This document shows, in pieces, positions 15,104 through 21,359 of a DNA stretch of 22,790 bases. The stretch's first letter is position 1. Each line of letters opens with the position of its first letter. The position numbers and the translations under genes were made by a program. Below the pieces are notes generated by a model, which had not been told where the DNA came from, made no database searches, and saw nothing but the letters and a program-made list of their open reading frames with translations. Source of the DNA: a virus; IMG/VR virus record IMGVR_UViG_3300021365_002527, positions 1 through 22,790 of that record. One strand, written 5' to 3'.

Positions 15104-15121
15104 AGCGTATAGGCTTACGCT
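15104..15121 (-). promoter_or_regulatory. Hairpin in the queC leader
   Basis: A perfect 6-bp stem (AGCGTA with TACGCT, 6-base loop) lies about 40 bases before the queC ATG and just after the probable -7 box. It would be at the extreme 5' end of the transcript. It may stabilise the mRNA. It does not match a preQ1 riboswitch. Confidence 0.45.
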
Positions 15122-15126
15122 ATATT

Positions 15127-15158
15127 TAAATGTATAAATGGGGGGTTAAACCCCCCAT
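15127..15158 (-). promoter_or_regulatory. Probable promoter of the queC operon
   Basis: The minus strand has TACATTTA as a -7 box. The upstream -33 position is occupied by the GATGG end of the terminator stem, a poor match to TTTG. The position just after a terminator matches the other operon starts. Confidence 0.4.
15138..15158 (-). terminator. Terminator-like G/C hairpin
   Basis: The minus strand ATGGGGGGTT pairs with AACCCCCCAT around a one-base centre (perfect palindrome), followed by TTAT. It is 6 bases after the stop of the 59-aa gene. The T-tract is short, so termination may be partial. Confidence 0.6.
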
Positions 15159-15163
15159 CTTTA

Positions 15164-15343
15164 TTACTCAATGATAAATTCTGTGCTTCTATCTGTTGGA
15201 TGAGAGATTTTAAAACCTCCTTGGACAGATGCTAATAAAGCTTCAAACTCTTTATCTCCTTTTCTAGCTTCAGTTACTTGTGCGTCTGTTACATCTACTG
15301 CGTAGTAGGTGTGTGTTGTGTCAATTTTTACTAATTTTGGCAT
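15164..15343 (-). CDS. Hypothetical protein (59 aa)
   Basis: The ATG at 15343 opens a 59-residue frame to TAA at 15164. The product starts MPKLVKIDTTHTYYAVDVTD and is soluble and acidic, with a predicted strand-helix-strand pattern. I do not recognise the family. It is the last gene of the DpdA-containing unit, between the YubB-like gene and a strong hairpin at 15138-15158. Composition and packing support a real gene. Confidence 0.65.
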   Translation of the reverse strand: MPKLVKIDTTHTYYAVDVTDAQVTEARKGDKEFEALLASVQGGFKISHPTDRSTEFIIE

Positions 15344-15377
15344 GATTCTATTTTTAAATTATTTATTGTTATACGTA

Positions 15378-15887
15378 TTATATTTCTTTCATTACTTTAT
15401 CTAACCTTGCTTGAAGTCCATCAAAAGCAGGTTCAATTACATCATCCCAAAAGTATTCTTGATCTTCATCCTCATCAATATCTTGTTCTTCAGAAATAAT
15501 TTGACCATAATAAACTTCAAACACACCAATTGGTTGGTATCCTTCATCCCAGTATTTACCTGAGACTTTAATTTTGTCATCAATTTTAGCCATTTGTCTG
15601 TAGATCTCTAAGATCATATCTGATGGTGGGTACCAAGCTGTGTCTAAATAAATTTCACATCTATTATCACTTGAATGGTATAACCCTTCATCGTAAATCT
15701 CAACCCATTTTGAACCAATTCTATCGATTAGTAGTTCTGCCTTAGCACCAAACTCATCTATGATGTGAGGATTTTCTTCTTGATTTGGGTAAGGTCCACT
15801 ATGGCACTTTTCAAATCGTTCTACAAAATTGTCAATTGCTTCCTTAGATCCTTCTATATAGATCTCTGTTCTATTACTATTCGCCAT
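15378..15887 (-). CDS. YubB/ferredoxin-like phage protein (169 aa)
   Basis: This 169-residue protein resembles the ferredoxin-like alpha-beta family found in phages and plasmids (YubB/api92 type). It starts with NRTEIYIEGSKEAIDNFV and has the characteristic YLDTAWYPPSDMILEIY segment, similar to the W-x-PP motif of that family, followed by GVFEVYYG. The C-terminal third is strongly acidic (EEQDIDEDEDQEYFWDD). The function of the family is not established. It overlaps the upstream 69-aa gene by 11 nt. Confidence 0.6.
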   Translation of the reverse strand: MANSNRTEIYIEGSKEAIDNFVERFEKCHSGPYPNQEENPHIIDEFGAKAELLIDRIGSKWVEIYDEGLYHSSDNRCEIYLDTAWYPPSDMILEIYRQMAKIDDKIKVSGKYWDEGYQPIGVFEVYYGQIISEEQDIDEDEDQEYFWDDVIEPAFDGLQARLDKVMKEI

Positions 15888-16086
15888 CTTCGTCTTCTAT
15901 TAATTCAGGCCATTCAGAATCTTCAAGACATTTATCACGAGCTAAATCAAATTCAACTTCGTCTAAAACTTCTTCTTGTAAGTCTTCATCTTCTGATTTC
16001 CATTTAGCTAATTGCTCTGGAGTTAATTCCTCTGTCTCTTCCCATCTGTAATCAGTATAGGTAACTAATTTTCTTAATATTGCCAT
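15877..16086 (-). CDS. Small acidic hypothetical protein (69 aa)
   Basis: This 69-residue protein starts MAILRKLVTYTDYRWEE and becomes highly acidic (LQEEVLDEVEFDLARDK). Nearly a third of the residues are Asp or Glu, which fits DNA-mimic or regulatory phage proteins, but no family is recognisable. It begins 1 base after the DpdA-like gene ends and overlaps the next gene. Confidence 0.6.
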   Translation of the reverse strand: MAILRKLVTYTDYRWEETEELTPEQLAKWKSEDEDLQEEVLDEVEFDLARDKCLEDSEWPELIEDEDGE

Positions 16087-16087
16087 T

Positions 16088-16879
16088 TTATAAATCGTTT
16101 ATGTATCTAAATTTAGTTAAATTATCTGTTAATAAATCCCAATTTACTTCGTTTTCAAGCATATAGTAATAGTCGTTCATATTTGCTTTTGGTTTTTTAT
16201 CTAAACCAGCAGTAGTATATCTAATACCTTCTAAAGCAGCCATTACTGGGTTGGAGGTATCAATTGATTCAATACAATCATATCCTTTATACCAGCCGAA
16301 CTCTTGTGGAACCGCACAACCTAATAAATGTATTCTATCACGTTGTGAAATTACTTTAGTTTTGTATAAAGCTGAAATTACTGAGAGTCTTCCCAAGGCC
16401 TTACCAAGATCGTGGTTAGGATGAGGGACAGTATCGTTATAATAAGAAGCACCATATGAAAAAGCTATTTTTTGATATCCTAAATCTTTATAAGTTTGAT
16501 AACAAGTCGCGGCCTCATGAATTGTAGTAGCTTGAACCACAGCTACTTTTTCTACACCTTCAGGTAATTCAATAGAAGCCCATTTACGAGCATTTACTAC
16601 CGAAGCATTTCTATCTTCCCATACGTCTGGAATGATAAATTCATTTGGTCTTAGTTCCTCAACCCATTTTAATAGACCAGCATCATTATAAGCATGACCT
16701 AACTCATGTAATGAGTTGTCTAAAATAATGTAGCGCCCTTTATTACGGGCTTCCAAAAAGTATTCTCGGTATGTCTCATCTTCTTCTAATAAGTGAACTA
16801 ACGCATAATCATAATCGTTAAAATTTTCACTGTCATAGAGAAGACAACGGGGAACTTCATGACTAATCTTTATTAACAT
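16088..16879 (-). CDS. dpdA: DpdA-like TGT-fold DNA deazaguanine transglycosylase
   Basis: This 263-residue protein matches phage-type DpdA, relatives of tRNA-guanine transglycosylase that swap guanine for a deazaguanine in DNA. It has RYIILDNSLHE at 49-59 (Asp54 as a likely acid), LRPNEFIIPDVWEDR at 76-90, VVQATTIHEA at 114-123, RIHLLGCAVPQEF at 182-194 and YDCIESIDTSNPV at 200-212, whose Asp207 is the probable nucleophile. There is no C-terminal zinc site of the tRNA enzymes, as expected for the phage DpdA group. The gene lies upstream of queC, queD, queE and folE. I assign it from memory of motifs, so the DNA substrate is inferred. Confidence 0.75.
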   Translation of the reverse strand: MLIKISHEVPRCLLYDSENFNDYDYALVHLLEEDETYREYFLEARNKGRYIILDNSLHELGHAYNDAGLLKWVEELRPNEFIIPDVWEDRNASVVNARKWASIELPEGVEKVAVVQATTIHEAATCYQTYKDLGYQKIAFSYGASYYNDTVPHPNHDLGKALGRLSVISALYKTKVISQRDRIHLLGCAVPQEFGWYKGYDCIESIDTSNPVMAALEGIRYTTAGLDKKPKANMNDYYYMLENEVNWDLLTDNLTKFRYINDL

Positions 16880-17009
16880 AACTTTTTAATTTGTAATAAA
16901 TATAATTAAAAGCTGGGGCTAATCCAAATCCACTTAAAAGAATTGTAAAAACATTTGGGTGCCAATGTTCACCACAAAATCCGAAACTATGTCTTAATAC
17001 CTCAATCAT
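16863..17009 (-). CDS. Small membrane protein (48 aa)
   Basis: The ATG at 17009 opens a 48-residue frame ending TAG at 16863. The sequence has His/Cys near the start (RHSFGFCGEHWHPNV) and then one hydrophobic stretch (FTILLSGFGLAPAFNYIYY) with a basic tail. I recall similar CGEHWHPN-type small proteins in marine phages. It overlaps the DpdA-like gene by 17 nt and the 82-aa gene by 8 nt. Its function is unknown. Confidence 0.6.
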   Translation of the reverse strand: MIEVLRHSFGFCGEHWHPNVFTILLSGFGLAPAFNYIYYKLKSYVNKD

Positions 17010-17250
17010 AATGCTCTCCTGTATTTCCGTTTTGTCCTATAATATTCATTCTACGATTTGATTCTTCCTCATCCCATTTAGGTTCATCTCTTAAACTCGT
17101 ATGAGTCCCATCATGGTTATTAGTAAAACTAGTAGTAGCTATAAAATCTGATTTACCTTCTATAGCACCTCTAACTAACACTAACATAATTTTACCTGTA
17201 GTATCGTCTATAACGACATGACCTTTATTATCTCCAATTTTTAATTCCAT
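17002..17250 (-). CDS. Hypothetical protein (82 aa)
   Basis: This 82-residue protein has a beta-rich N-terminal half (GHVVIDDTTGKIMLVLVRG) and a charged C-terminal half with NNHDGTHTSLRDEPKWDEEE. No known motif is visible. The ATG overlaps the stop of the 84-aa frame (TAATG), so it is part of the same coupled row of small genes leading into dpdA. Confidence 0.6.
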   Translation of the reverse strand: MELKIGDNKGHVVIDDTTGKIMLVLVRGAIEGKSDFIATTSFTNNHDGTHTSLRDEPKWDEEESNRRMNIIGQNGNTGEHYD

Positions 17251-17504
17251 TATTTCCTAGTTAATATTATTCCATATTCTTTTCTCATAGGACAATAAAA
17301 AAAGTGTTTTACTGTCCACCCAATATAAGCACCTTGATAAAACCCTTCTGTAAAGGTTTGGTGTGCTTCCTTACCGAATAGGGTTTTTTCTTGGTCTTCC
17401 CCGTTTCGATTTTCTACCCGCGTATGGTGTTTCATATTTAAATTCCATGCAATATTTGTAATAAGATAATAACTCACCAGGCCAATTGCAAAGTTCTTCT
17501 TCAA
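17250..17504 (-). CDS. Hypothetical protein (up to 84 aa; start uncertain)
   Basis: The frame is open from 17504 to 17250 and ends in a TAATG overlap with the 82-aa gene, which supports a real product. The full frame overlaps the 178-aa gene by 134 nt, which is excessive. A start at Met24 (17435; MKHHTRVENRNGEDQEK) gives a 61-aa protein with less overlap. The C-terminal part GFYQGAYIGWTVKHFFY looks genuinely encoded, with a short hydrophobic segment. I do not recognise the family. Confidence 0.5.
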   Translation of the reverse strand: MKKNFAIGLVSYYLITNIAWNLNMKHHTRVENRNGEDQEKTLFGKEAHQTFTEGFYQGAYIGWTVKHFFYCPMRKEYGIILTRK

Positions 17505-17907
17505 GCTCAGTGCGAGTTATATTAAATGTTTTTGTGAATGCCTCGTATAATGCCTCTAGACGAGCAGCCTCTTCCTTCCAATAATCTTCCATCAAGCGCT
17601 TATAGCGAGCAAGGTCAACAGCTAATATGTCTAATTGATCTGAATGGTCATGACGATTAAGATCGACTTTAGCTTTAGCATTATGTAATGCTAGTTGAGC
17701 TTGCATAAAATATGATGACTCATTGAAATCACCATTGATGATACGATCTTTTAAAGTCGCGCGTTTACTCAACGGCTTAATTCCGTCCGTATGACTGCGC
17801 CACCACATAAAGCGATTGTAATTTAACGGCTGATATCGCGCTAAATTCTCATGGACTACATCGAGTGGTTGGGTCAAAACTGCTTCTCTAATAAAACTAA
17901 AACGCAT
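17371..17907 (-). CDS. Hypothetical protein (178 aa)
   Basis: This 178-residue protein is mostly helical and rich in Tyr, Arg and Trp, with a basic C-terminus RKSKRGRPRKNPIR. The GRPRKNP part resembles an AT-hook-like DNA-binding tail. The central part (LARYKRLMEDYWKEEAARLEALYEAF) is likely a coiled-coil helix. No enzyme motif is visible. It overlaps the 66-aa gene by 11 nt and the next frame by up to 134 nt. A DNA-binding role is plausible only from the tail. Confidence 0.65.
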   Translation of the reverse strand: MRFSFIREAVLTQPLDVVHENLARYQPLNYNRFMWWRSHTDGIKPLSKRATLKDRIINGDFNESSYFMQAQLALHNAKAKVDLNRHDHSDQLDILAVDLARYKRLMEDYWKEEAARLEALYEAFTKTFNITRTELEEELCNWPGELLSYYKYCMEFKYETPYAGRKSKRGRPRKNPIR

Positions 17908-18097
17908 CGCTTGGATCTATTATTGGTATATTTTTGTATTTGGGAATATACGCATCCCCTTCCTCATCTACAACCTGTTTTTGAGGAGGTTTTGGGATAA
18001 GGTTTGGGGCATTTTGACGCGCCCACCTTACATAGCCTGGGTCTATTAGCTCAACATCAACTAATGTATAACCTTTGTATTTTCCGTATCTAAACAT
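17897..18097 (-). CDS. Small protein with a DUF3820/exodeoxyribonuclease-X-tail-like motif (66 aa)
   Basis: This 66-residue protein starts MFRYGKYKGYTLVDVELIDPGYVRWARQN. That GKYKG...DPGYVRWA pattern matches small domains found alone (DUF3820 type) or at the end of exonuclease X-like proteins, presumed to bind nucleic acid. The rest is Pro/Lys-rich and acidic. The gene overlaps its neighbours by 8 and 11 nt, typical of this operon. Function is not established. Confidence 0.6.
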   Translation of the reverse strand: MFRYGKYKGYTLVDVELIDPGYVRWARQNAPNLIPKPPQKQVVDEEGDAYIPKYKNIPIIDPSDAF

Positions 18098-18371
18098 CTA
18101 ATGTGTTGCCTAGTTCAATATTTTCCCACTTGATTTTTGGAGTAGTGGGATTATCCAAAACATCAAATGTAAGTAAGATTAACCCTTGTTTGGTAATTGA
18201 TTTAACACTCGCTATCTTACCTAATGTGCTTAATTCTTTAACAAAAGCCATCGAGTATTTTTCATCAGGGTTTTGTGGAACAAATTCCAATACCTTTTTT
18301 CTTGAATATCTATTAAAAACAGTAAATTCAAATTTTTCTGTTGCTGTTTCGAAATGCTTTTTCATGTCCAT
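18090..18371 (-). CDS. Hypothetical protein (93 aa)
   Basis: This 93-residue protein has alternating strands and helices (EKFEFTVFNRYSRKKVLEF; SITKQGLILLTFDVLDN). No motif I recognise. It is the first gene after the terminator-promoter at 18395-18426, with a leader containing AAAGGTTATG before the start. It heads the unit that runs down to dpdA and the 59-aa gene. Confidence 0.65.
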   Translation of the reverse strand: MDMKKHFETATEKFEFTVFNRYSRKKVLEFVPQNPDEKYSMAFVKELSTLGKIASVKSITKQGLILLTFDVLDNPTTPKIKWENIELGNTLDV

Positions 18372-18394
18372 AACCTTTATATCTTTTTAACACG

Positions 18395-18426
18395 TGAATA
18401 TAAGAAGCCCCTTTCGGGGCTCCAAA
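18395..18426 (-). promoter_or_regulatory. Bacteroidota-type promoter with a terminator in its spacer
   Basis: The minus strand has TTTG, exactly 20 nt, then TATATTCA. The 20-nt spacer is GAGCCCCGAAAGGGGCTTCT, which is the terminator hairpin. It drives the 93-aa gene operon. Confidence 0.75.
18406..18421 (-). terminator. Intrinsic terminator with GAAA loop
   Basis: The minus strand AGCCCC pairs with GGGGCT around a GAAA tetraloop and is followed by TCTTATATT. It lies about 25 bases after the lipoprotein stop and should end that transcript. Confidence 0.7.
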
Positions 18427-18447
18427 TATTTTGTATGTTTTTTTTAA

Positions 18448-19464
18448 TTAGAGTGCGCCTTTTTCAGCAGCCATCGTCCAATCAAATACTGTTAAGTCAG
18501 CTCCTACAGTAGCATCAATCATAACTGATGTAGCTGAATCTGCTTCAATTGTAGCAGGGGTAATAGTATAATCGTAAGAAACAAATCCTAAAGCACCATC
18601 CCTAAAATGAAAATCTACATTACCATCACTTGAGATAAATGTTCCTTCTTCTAAAGTAAATGCAGGATTAAGATTACCTTCTCCCCCATCTAATTCTAAA
18701 GCATGGTCTGAGTTTGAACCTTCAATTCCTACATAGTTAGTAATTGTTCCGAACCAACCTTGATCAATATCAAAAGCATCATCGCCTTGTGCCCATACTA
18801 ATAAGTTTGAAGCATTTACACAACCACCGAAGAATTCGATTCCATCATCTAAATTACCTACAACTTCAATATGGTCAATAGTAGTAGCTCTACCAACACC
18901 ACCAAGTGTTAGACCATTTAATTCATTACCACCACCTAATAAAGTACCAGCGTGGCGAATTGAAACATACCTTAAAGTACCTGAGTTATCCATCTGGTCA
19001 TCACCACCATAAAGACCAAATTCATCATTTACCGGAACACCTTCAATGTTTGCTGGTGTAGCATCTGCTGAAATTGGGGCATTACCTAGTACAACAATAC
19101 CTCCCCAAAGACCTTGGTCAGTTTCATCTAAATTATTACCTGTATCATATATAGAGGTAAATACAATAGGTGAATCAACTGTACCTTGAGCATCAATTTT
19201 ACCATTACGAGCTACAATTAGAGCAGTAGATAAAGAACCTTGACCATCTCTTGCTTTAATTAAAGTACCAGGTTGAATAGTTAAAGTAGCACCTTCACCT
19301 ACTACAACTTTACCTGCCATTTCATAAATGGTATCTGAATACCAAGTTACATCTTCTGAAATTAGTCCTGTTATGATACTTTCTTTAGGACCTTCTACAG
19401 GGGGATTTTTTTCACATGAAGTGAAAGCTAAAACTGCTGTTAAAGCTAAAACGATTTTTTTCAT
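18448..19464 (-). CDS. Exported lipoprotein with beta-helix repeats
   Basis: This 338-residue protein has an N-terminal signal of type II: a Lys-rich start, a hydrophobic stretch and a lipobox FTSC with Cys17. The mature part has strands and Gly/Asp turns typical of a right-handed beta-helix (GATLTIQPGTLIKAR; RNGKIDAQGTVDSPIVF; DDGIEFFGG; DGGEGNLNPAF). Such proteins occur in Bacteroidota surface systems. The export motif after Cys (EKNPP) is only weakly acidic, so the final location is uncertain. A phage carrying it may alter the host surface, for example to block superinfection. It looks host-derived; its composition and divergent promoter set it apart from the core genes. Confidence 0.85.
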   Translation of the reverse strand: MKKIVLALTAVLAFTSCEKNPPVEGPKESIITGLISEDVTWYSDTIYEMAGKVVVGEGATLTIQPGTLIKARDGQGSLSTALIVARNGKIDAQGTVDSPIVFTSIYDTGNNLDETDQGLWGGIVVLGNAPISADATPANIEGVPVNDEFGLYGGDDQMDNSGTLRYVSIRHAGTLLGGGNELNGLTLGGVGRATTIDHIEVVGNLDDGIEFFGGCVNASNLLVWAQGDDAFDIDQGWFGTITNYVGIEGSNSDHALELDGGEGNLNPAFTLEEGTFISSDGNVDFHFRDGALGFVSYDYTITPATIEADSATSVMIDATVGADLTVFDWTMAAEKGAL

Positions 19465-19488
19465 TACTTATTTAATTTAAATTTCCAT

Positions 19489-19520
19489 TATAGATACGAA
19501 AAATAACTTGGGGAATCAAT
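19489..19520 (-). promoter_or_regulatory. Promoter of the lipoprotein gene
   Basis: The minus strand has ATTG, 20 nt, then TATCTATA, about 25 bases before the ATG. It lies back to back with the leader of the plus-strand MORN-like gene. Confidence 0.55.
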
Positions 19521-19573
19521 TTGACTTTTTTACATTTATATGACGTTAAAATGACTAACTAATATTTATTACC

Positions 19574-19864
19574 ATGAAACGCATTATTATTACATTAGCA
19601 TTACTAATTGGATTAAATCTAAGTGCTCAGGAGAAAAAAGCATATCAGCTTGAAAATGGACTTACCAGAGTAGAAACTTTATACCCAAATGGGGGAATAA
19701 GTCAAGTTAGTTTTTACCTAGAAAATAAGGCATTTGGTACTTGGAAAAAGTACGATGAATCAGGAAATGTTACTATGAAAGCAAAAATGGAGAATGGGCG
19801 ACCTGTTAAGATCACCCACTATCAAAATGGTAATATTATCGTTATTGATAGAAGAAAGGATTAA
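19574..19864 (+). CDS. Exported MORN-repeat-like protein (96 aa)
   Basis: This is the only plus-strand gene. The 96-residue protein has a signal peptide (ITLALLIGLNLSAQ) and then YPNGGISQVSFYLENKAFGTWKKYDESGN and ITHYQNGN, which are MORN/YwqK-like repeats common in flavobacterial secreted proteins. It should be exported, probably to the periplasm or surface. It is divergent from the lipoprotein gene and its stop overlaps the stop of the convergent 186-aa gene (shared TTAA). A host origin and a surface role are likely, but the function is unknown. Confidence 0.78.
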   Translation: MKRIIITLALLIGLNLSAQEKKAYQLENGLTRVETLYPNGGISQVSFYLENKAFGTWKKYDESGNVTMKAKMENGRPVKITHYQNGNIIVIDRRKD

Positions 19865-20421
19865 ACCTTAGGAGTACCCATCAACATTTTGGTAAACATT
19901 TTACCACCGATTTCTCTTTGGTAAGAACCATCATCATTAAATTCGACTTCTTTACCCTTTAATACGTTACGGATGACTTCCTCATCTGTAACTATTGGGG
20001 CACCTTTAGCCTTTAAAATATCTTTTAATTTACCTGATACTTCTACAAAGTGTCCTGGTTGTTTTAAAAGTAGAGCTGTAATATTGACTGCTGCTGATCT
20101 TGCTGGTTTTGTTCCATCATGACCCATAGCTACTGATTTATTACCTGCTGCTCGTTTTTTGGATACTTTAACAGCATCGAATTCAGGATCATCATCTAAA
20201 TCGATAACCATATAATCCGAACCCCTTTCAGCCCCCATTACATCAGATGGTGATTTATAGTTAGGATGACCTCCTATTGAGGCGTAAGCGTTATCGATTA
20301 GATTAAATAATTCAATAGCGAATTCCTCTTTTTCTTCGTCAGTAAGATAAACCCATTTATTTTTAGGGAAATCTTCTGTAAGGGGGTTTTCGGTTAAATA
20401 TTTTTTTAAATCAAAGCTCAT
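19861..20421 (-). CDS. Hypothetical phage protein with shared N-terminal tag (186 aa)
   Basis: This 186-residue protein starts MSFDLKKYLTENPLTED, a tag shared with the next gene upstream (MSFDLKNYLAEG). The body has SDYMVIDLDDDPEFDAVKV, VAMGHDGTKPARSAAV and REIGGKMFTKMLMG. I recall a similar MGHDG-type domain in other phages, where its role is not clear to me. The last codons overlap the end of the plus-strand MORN-like gene. No catalytic residues are recognisable. Confidence 0.65.
   Translation of the reverse strand: MSFDLKKYLTENPLTEDFPKNKWVYLTDEEKEEFAIELFNLIDNAYASIGGHPNYKSPSDVMGAERGSDYMVIDLDDDPEFDAVKVSKKRAAGNKSVAMGHDGTKPARSAAVNITALLLKQPGHFVEVSGKLKDILKAKGAPIVTDEEVIRNVLKGKEVEFNDDGSYQREIGGKMFTKMLMGTPKV
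20402..20421 (-). repeat. 20-nt direct repeat at start codon, copy 1
   Basis: The first 20 bases of the 186-aa gene, ATGAGCTTTGATTTAAAAAA, are identical to those of the 74-aa gene at 20626-20645. They encode the shared MSFDLK start. Confidence 0.8.
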
Positions 20422-20645
20422 TAAATAGTAGGATTCGTTTGTTCATCTTTAATGGCATCTACTAGAGTATCAAATGCTAGTTTAATACTATCGTTCATGT
20501 AAACATCAGCATGATATTCATCATATACTAGTAAATCTAACTTACTAATCAATTCTTTCATCCTGCCACTATGGCCTATTTCAAAATCTGATTGTTCGTT
20601 TTGTAGCTTACCTTCAGCTAGATAATTTTTTAAATCAAAGCTCAT
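20421..20645 (-). CDS. Hypothetical protein with shared N-terminal tag (74 aa)
   Basis: This 74-residue acidic protein starts MSFDLKNYLAEGKLQNEQSD, sharing 9 of the first 12 residues with the neighbouring 186-aa protein. The rest (SKLDLLVYDEYHADVYMND) is helical and unlike the neighbour. Only the tag is duplicated, so the tag is probably an independent functional module, such as a docking or processing sequence. It overlaps the hydrolase gene by 11 nt and its stop overlaps the next ATG. Confidence 0.65.
   Translation of the reverse strand: MSFDLKNYLAEGKLQNEQSDFEIGHSGRMKELISKLDLLVYDEYHADVYMNDSIKLAFDTLVDAIKDEQTNPTI
20626..20645 (-). repeat. 20-nt direct repeat at start codon, copy 2
   Basis: This is identical to 20402-20421 and lies at the start of the 74-aa gene. 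Confidence 0.8.
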
Positions 20646-21120
20646 TTTTACACTTGTTTATTATATCAATAAATATAGGTAAAGGAACTTGATGTCCCAT
20701 TTCCTCAAGAACTATTTTATAATTGAAATTATTTTTAAGCATTATTTTAGTAATGTAAGGGGGGATAACTTCATCATTTTTACCTAACACAACTACTTTA
20801 CGCTCTTGAAGTTCAGCTTGCTCACCCTCAATTGGATATTCAATAGCAGGATCAAAACTACGATTATGAAGAGCAGGATTAAATAGAATAGCTGGGATAC
20901 CATACTTTTCGGCTAATATATCAGCAACATAACCACCCATACTACTACCAATAATGAGATCAGGTTTTAAATCCTGCATTGTAAAAAACATTTTAATGTT
21001 TAAATCAGGATCTTTATAATCCATTTTTGGAGCATGAACTATAAATTCGTTTGCTAGGAAATCAACTTTTGGACCGCCTTGATTACTTTCAAGACCATGT
21101 AAATATAAAACCTTTTTCAT
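20635..21120 (-). CDS. YqiA-like alpha/beta hydrolase (esterase)
   Basis: This 161-residue protein is a compact alpha/beta hydrolase of the YqiA/UPF0227 type. The catalytic triad is visible: Ser60 in GSSMGG at 58-63, Asp116 in GKNDEVIPP, and His143 in MGHQVP. The N-terminal LYLHGLESNQGG at 5-16 is the oxyanion region. Members are esterases with no agreed natural substrate. It is unusual in phages and could act on host lipids or surface esters, which is inference. It begins just after the 55-aa gene ends. Confidence 0.85.
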   Translation of the reverse strand: MKKVLYLHGLESNQGGPKVDFLANEFIVHAPKMDYKDPDLNIKMFFTMQDLKPDLIIGSSMGGYVADILAEKYGIPAILFNPALHNRSFDPAIEYPIEGEQAELQERKVVVLGKNDEVIPPYITKIMLKNNFNYKIVLEEMGHQVPLPIFIDIINKCKNEL

Positions 21121-21121
21121 C

Positions 21122-21289
21122 TTAATACATTTCGCTTACTAAATGACGACGATCATATTCAGCCATTGATAAAGCATACACATCATACCCTTCACTTTCG
21201 GTAACACACTTTTCAACACCATTTTCTCTGATGATGGCTAATTTGTCACCTGTTAACTCACACTTAAAAAATCTAACTAATTGTTTCAT
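21122..21289 (-). CDS. Small hypothetical protein (55 aa)
   Basis: The ATG at 21289 opens a 55-residue frame ending TAA at 21122. The product starts MKQLVRFFKCELTGDKLAII, ends YDRRHLVSEMY, and has two cysteines. No motif is recognisable. It is the first gene after the terminator-promoter at 21325-21356, with the same AAAGGTTATG leader end as the 93-aa gene at 18371. Confidence 0.65.
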   Translation of the reverse strand: MKQLVRFFKCELTGDKLAIIRENGVEKCVTESEGYDVYALSMAEYDRRHLVSEMY

Positions 21290-21324
21290 AACCTTTATTT
21301 TAGGCTCTCACCTCATTTACAGGG

Positions 21325-21356
21325 TAAATATACGAAGGGGCTTTCGCCCCTCCAAA
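21325..21356 (-). promoter_or_regulatory. Bacteroidota-type promoter with a terminator in its spacer
   Basis: The minus strand has TTTG, exactly 20 nt, then TATATTTA. The spacer GAGGGGCGAAAGCCCCTTCG is the terminator hairpin of the preceding gene. It drives the 55-aa gene operon. Confidence 0.75.
21336..21351 (-). terminator. Intrinsic terminator with GAAA loop
   Basis: The minus strand AGGGGC pairs with GCCCCT around GAAA and is followed by TCGTATATTT. It is directly after the stop of the 414-aa membrane protein gene. The T-rich tail is interrupted by C and G. Confidence 0.65.
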
Positions 21357-21359
21357 TAT

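Noticed and set aside
15062-15137. preQ1 riboswitch in front of queC
   Set aside because: The hairpin loop is only 6 nt and the A-rich tail needed for the preQ1-I pseudoknot is not recognisable. The larger preQ1-II and preQ1-III folds are not seen.
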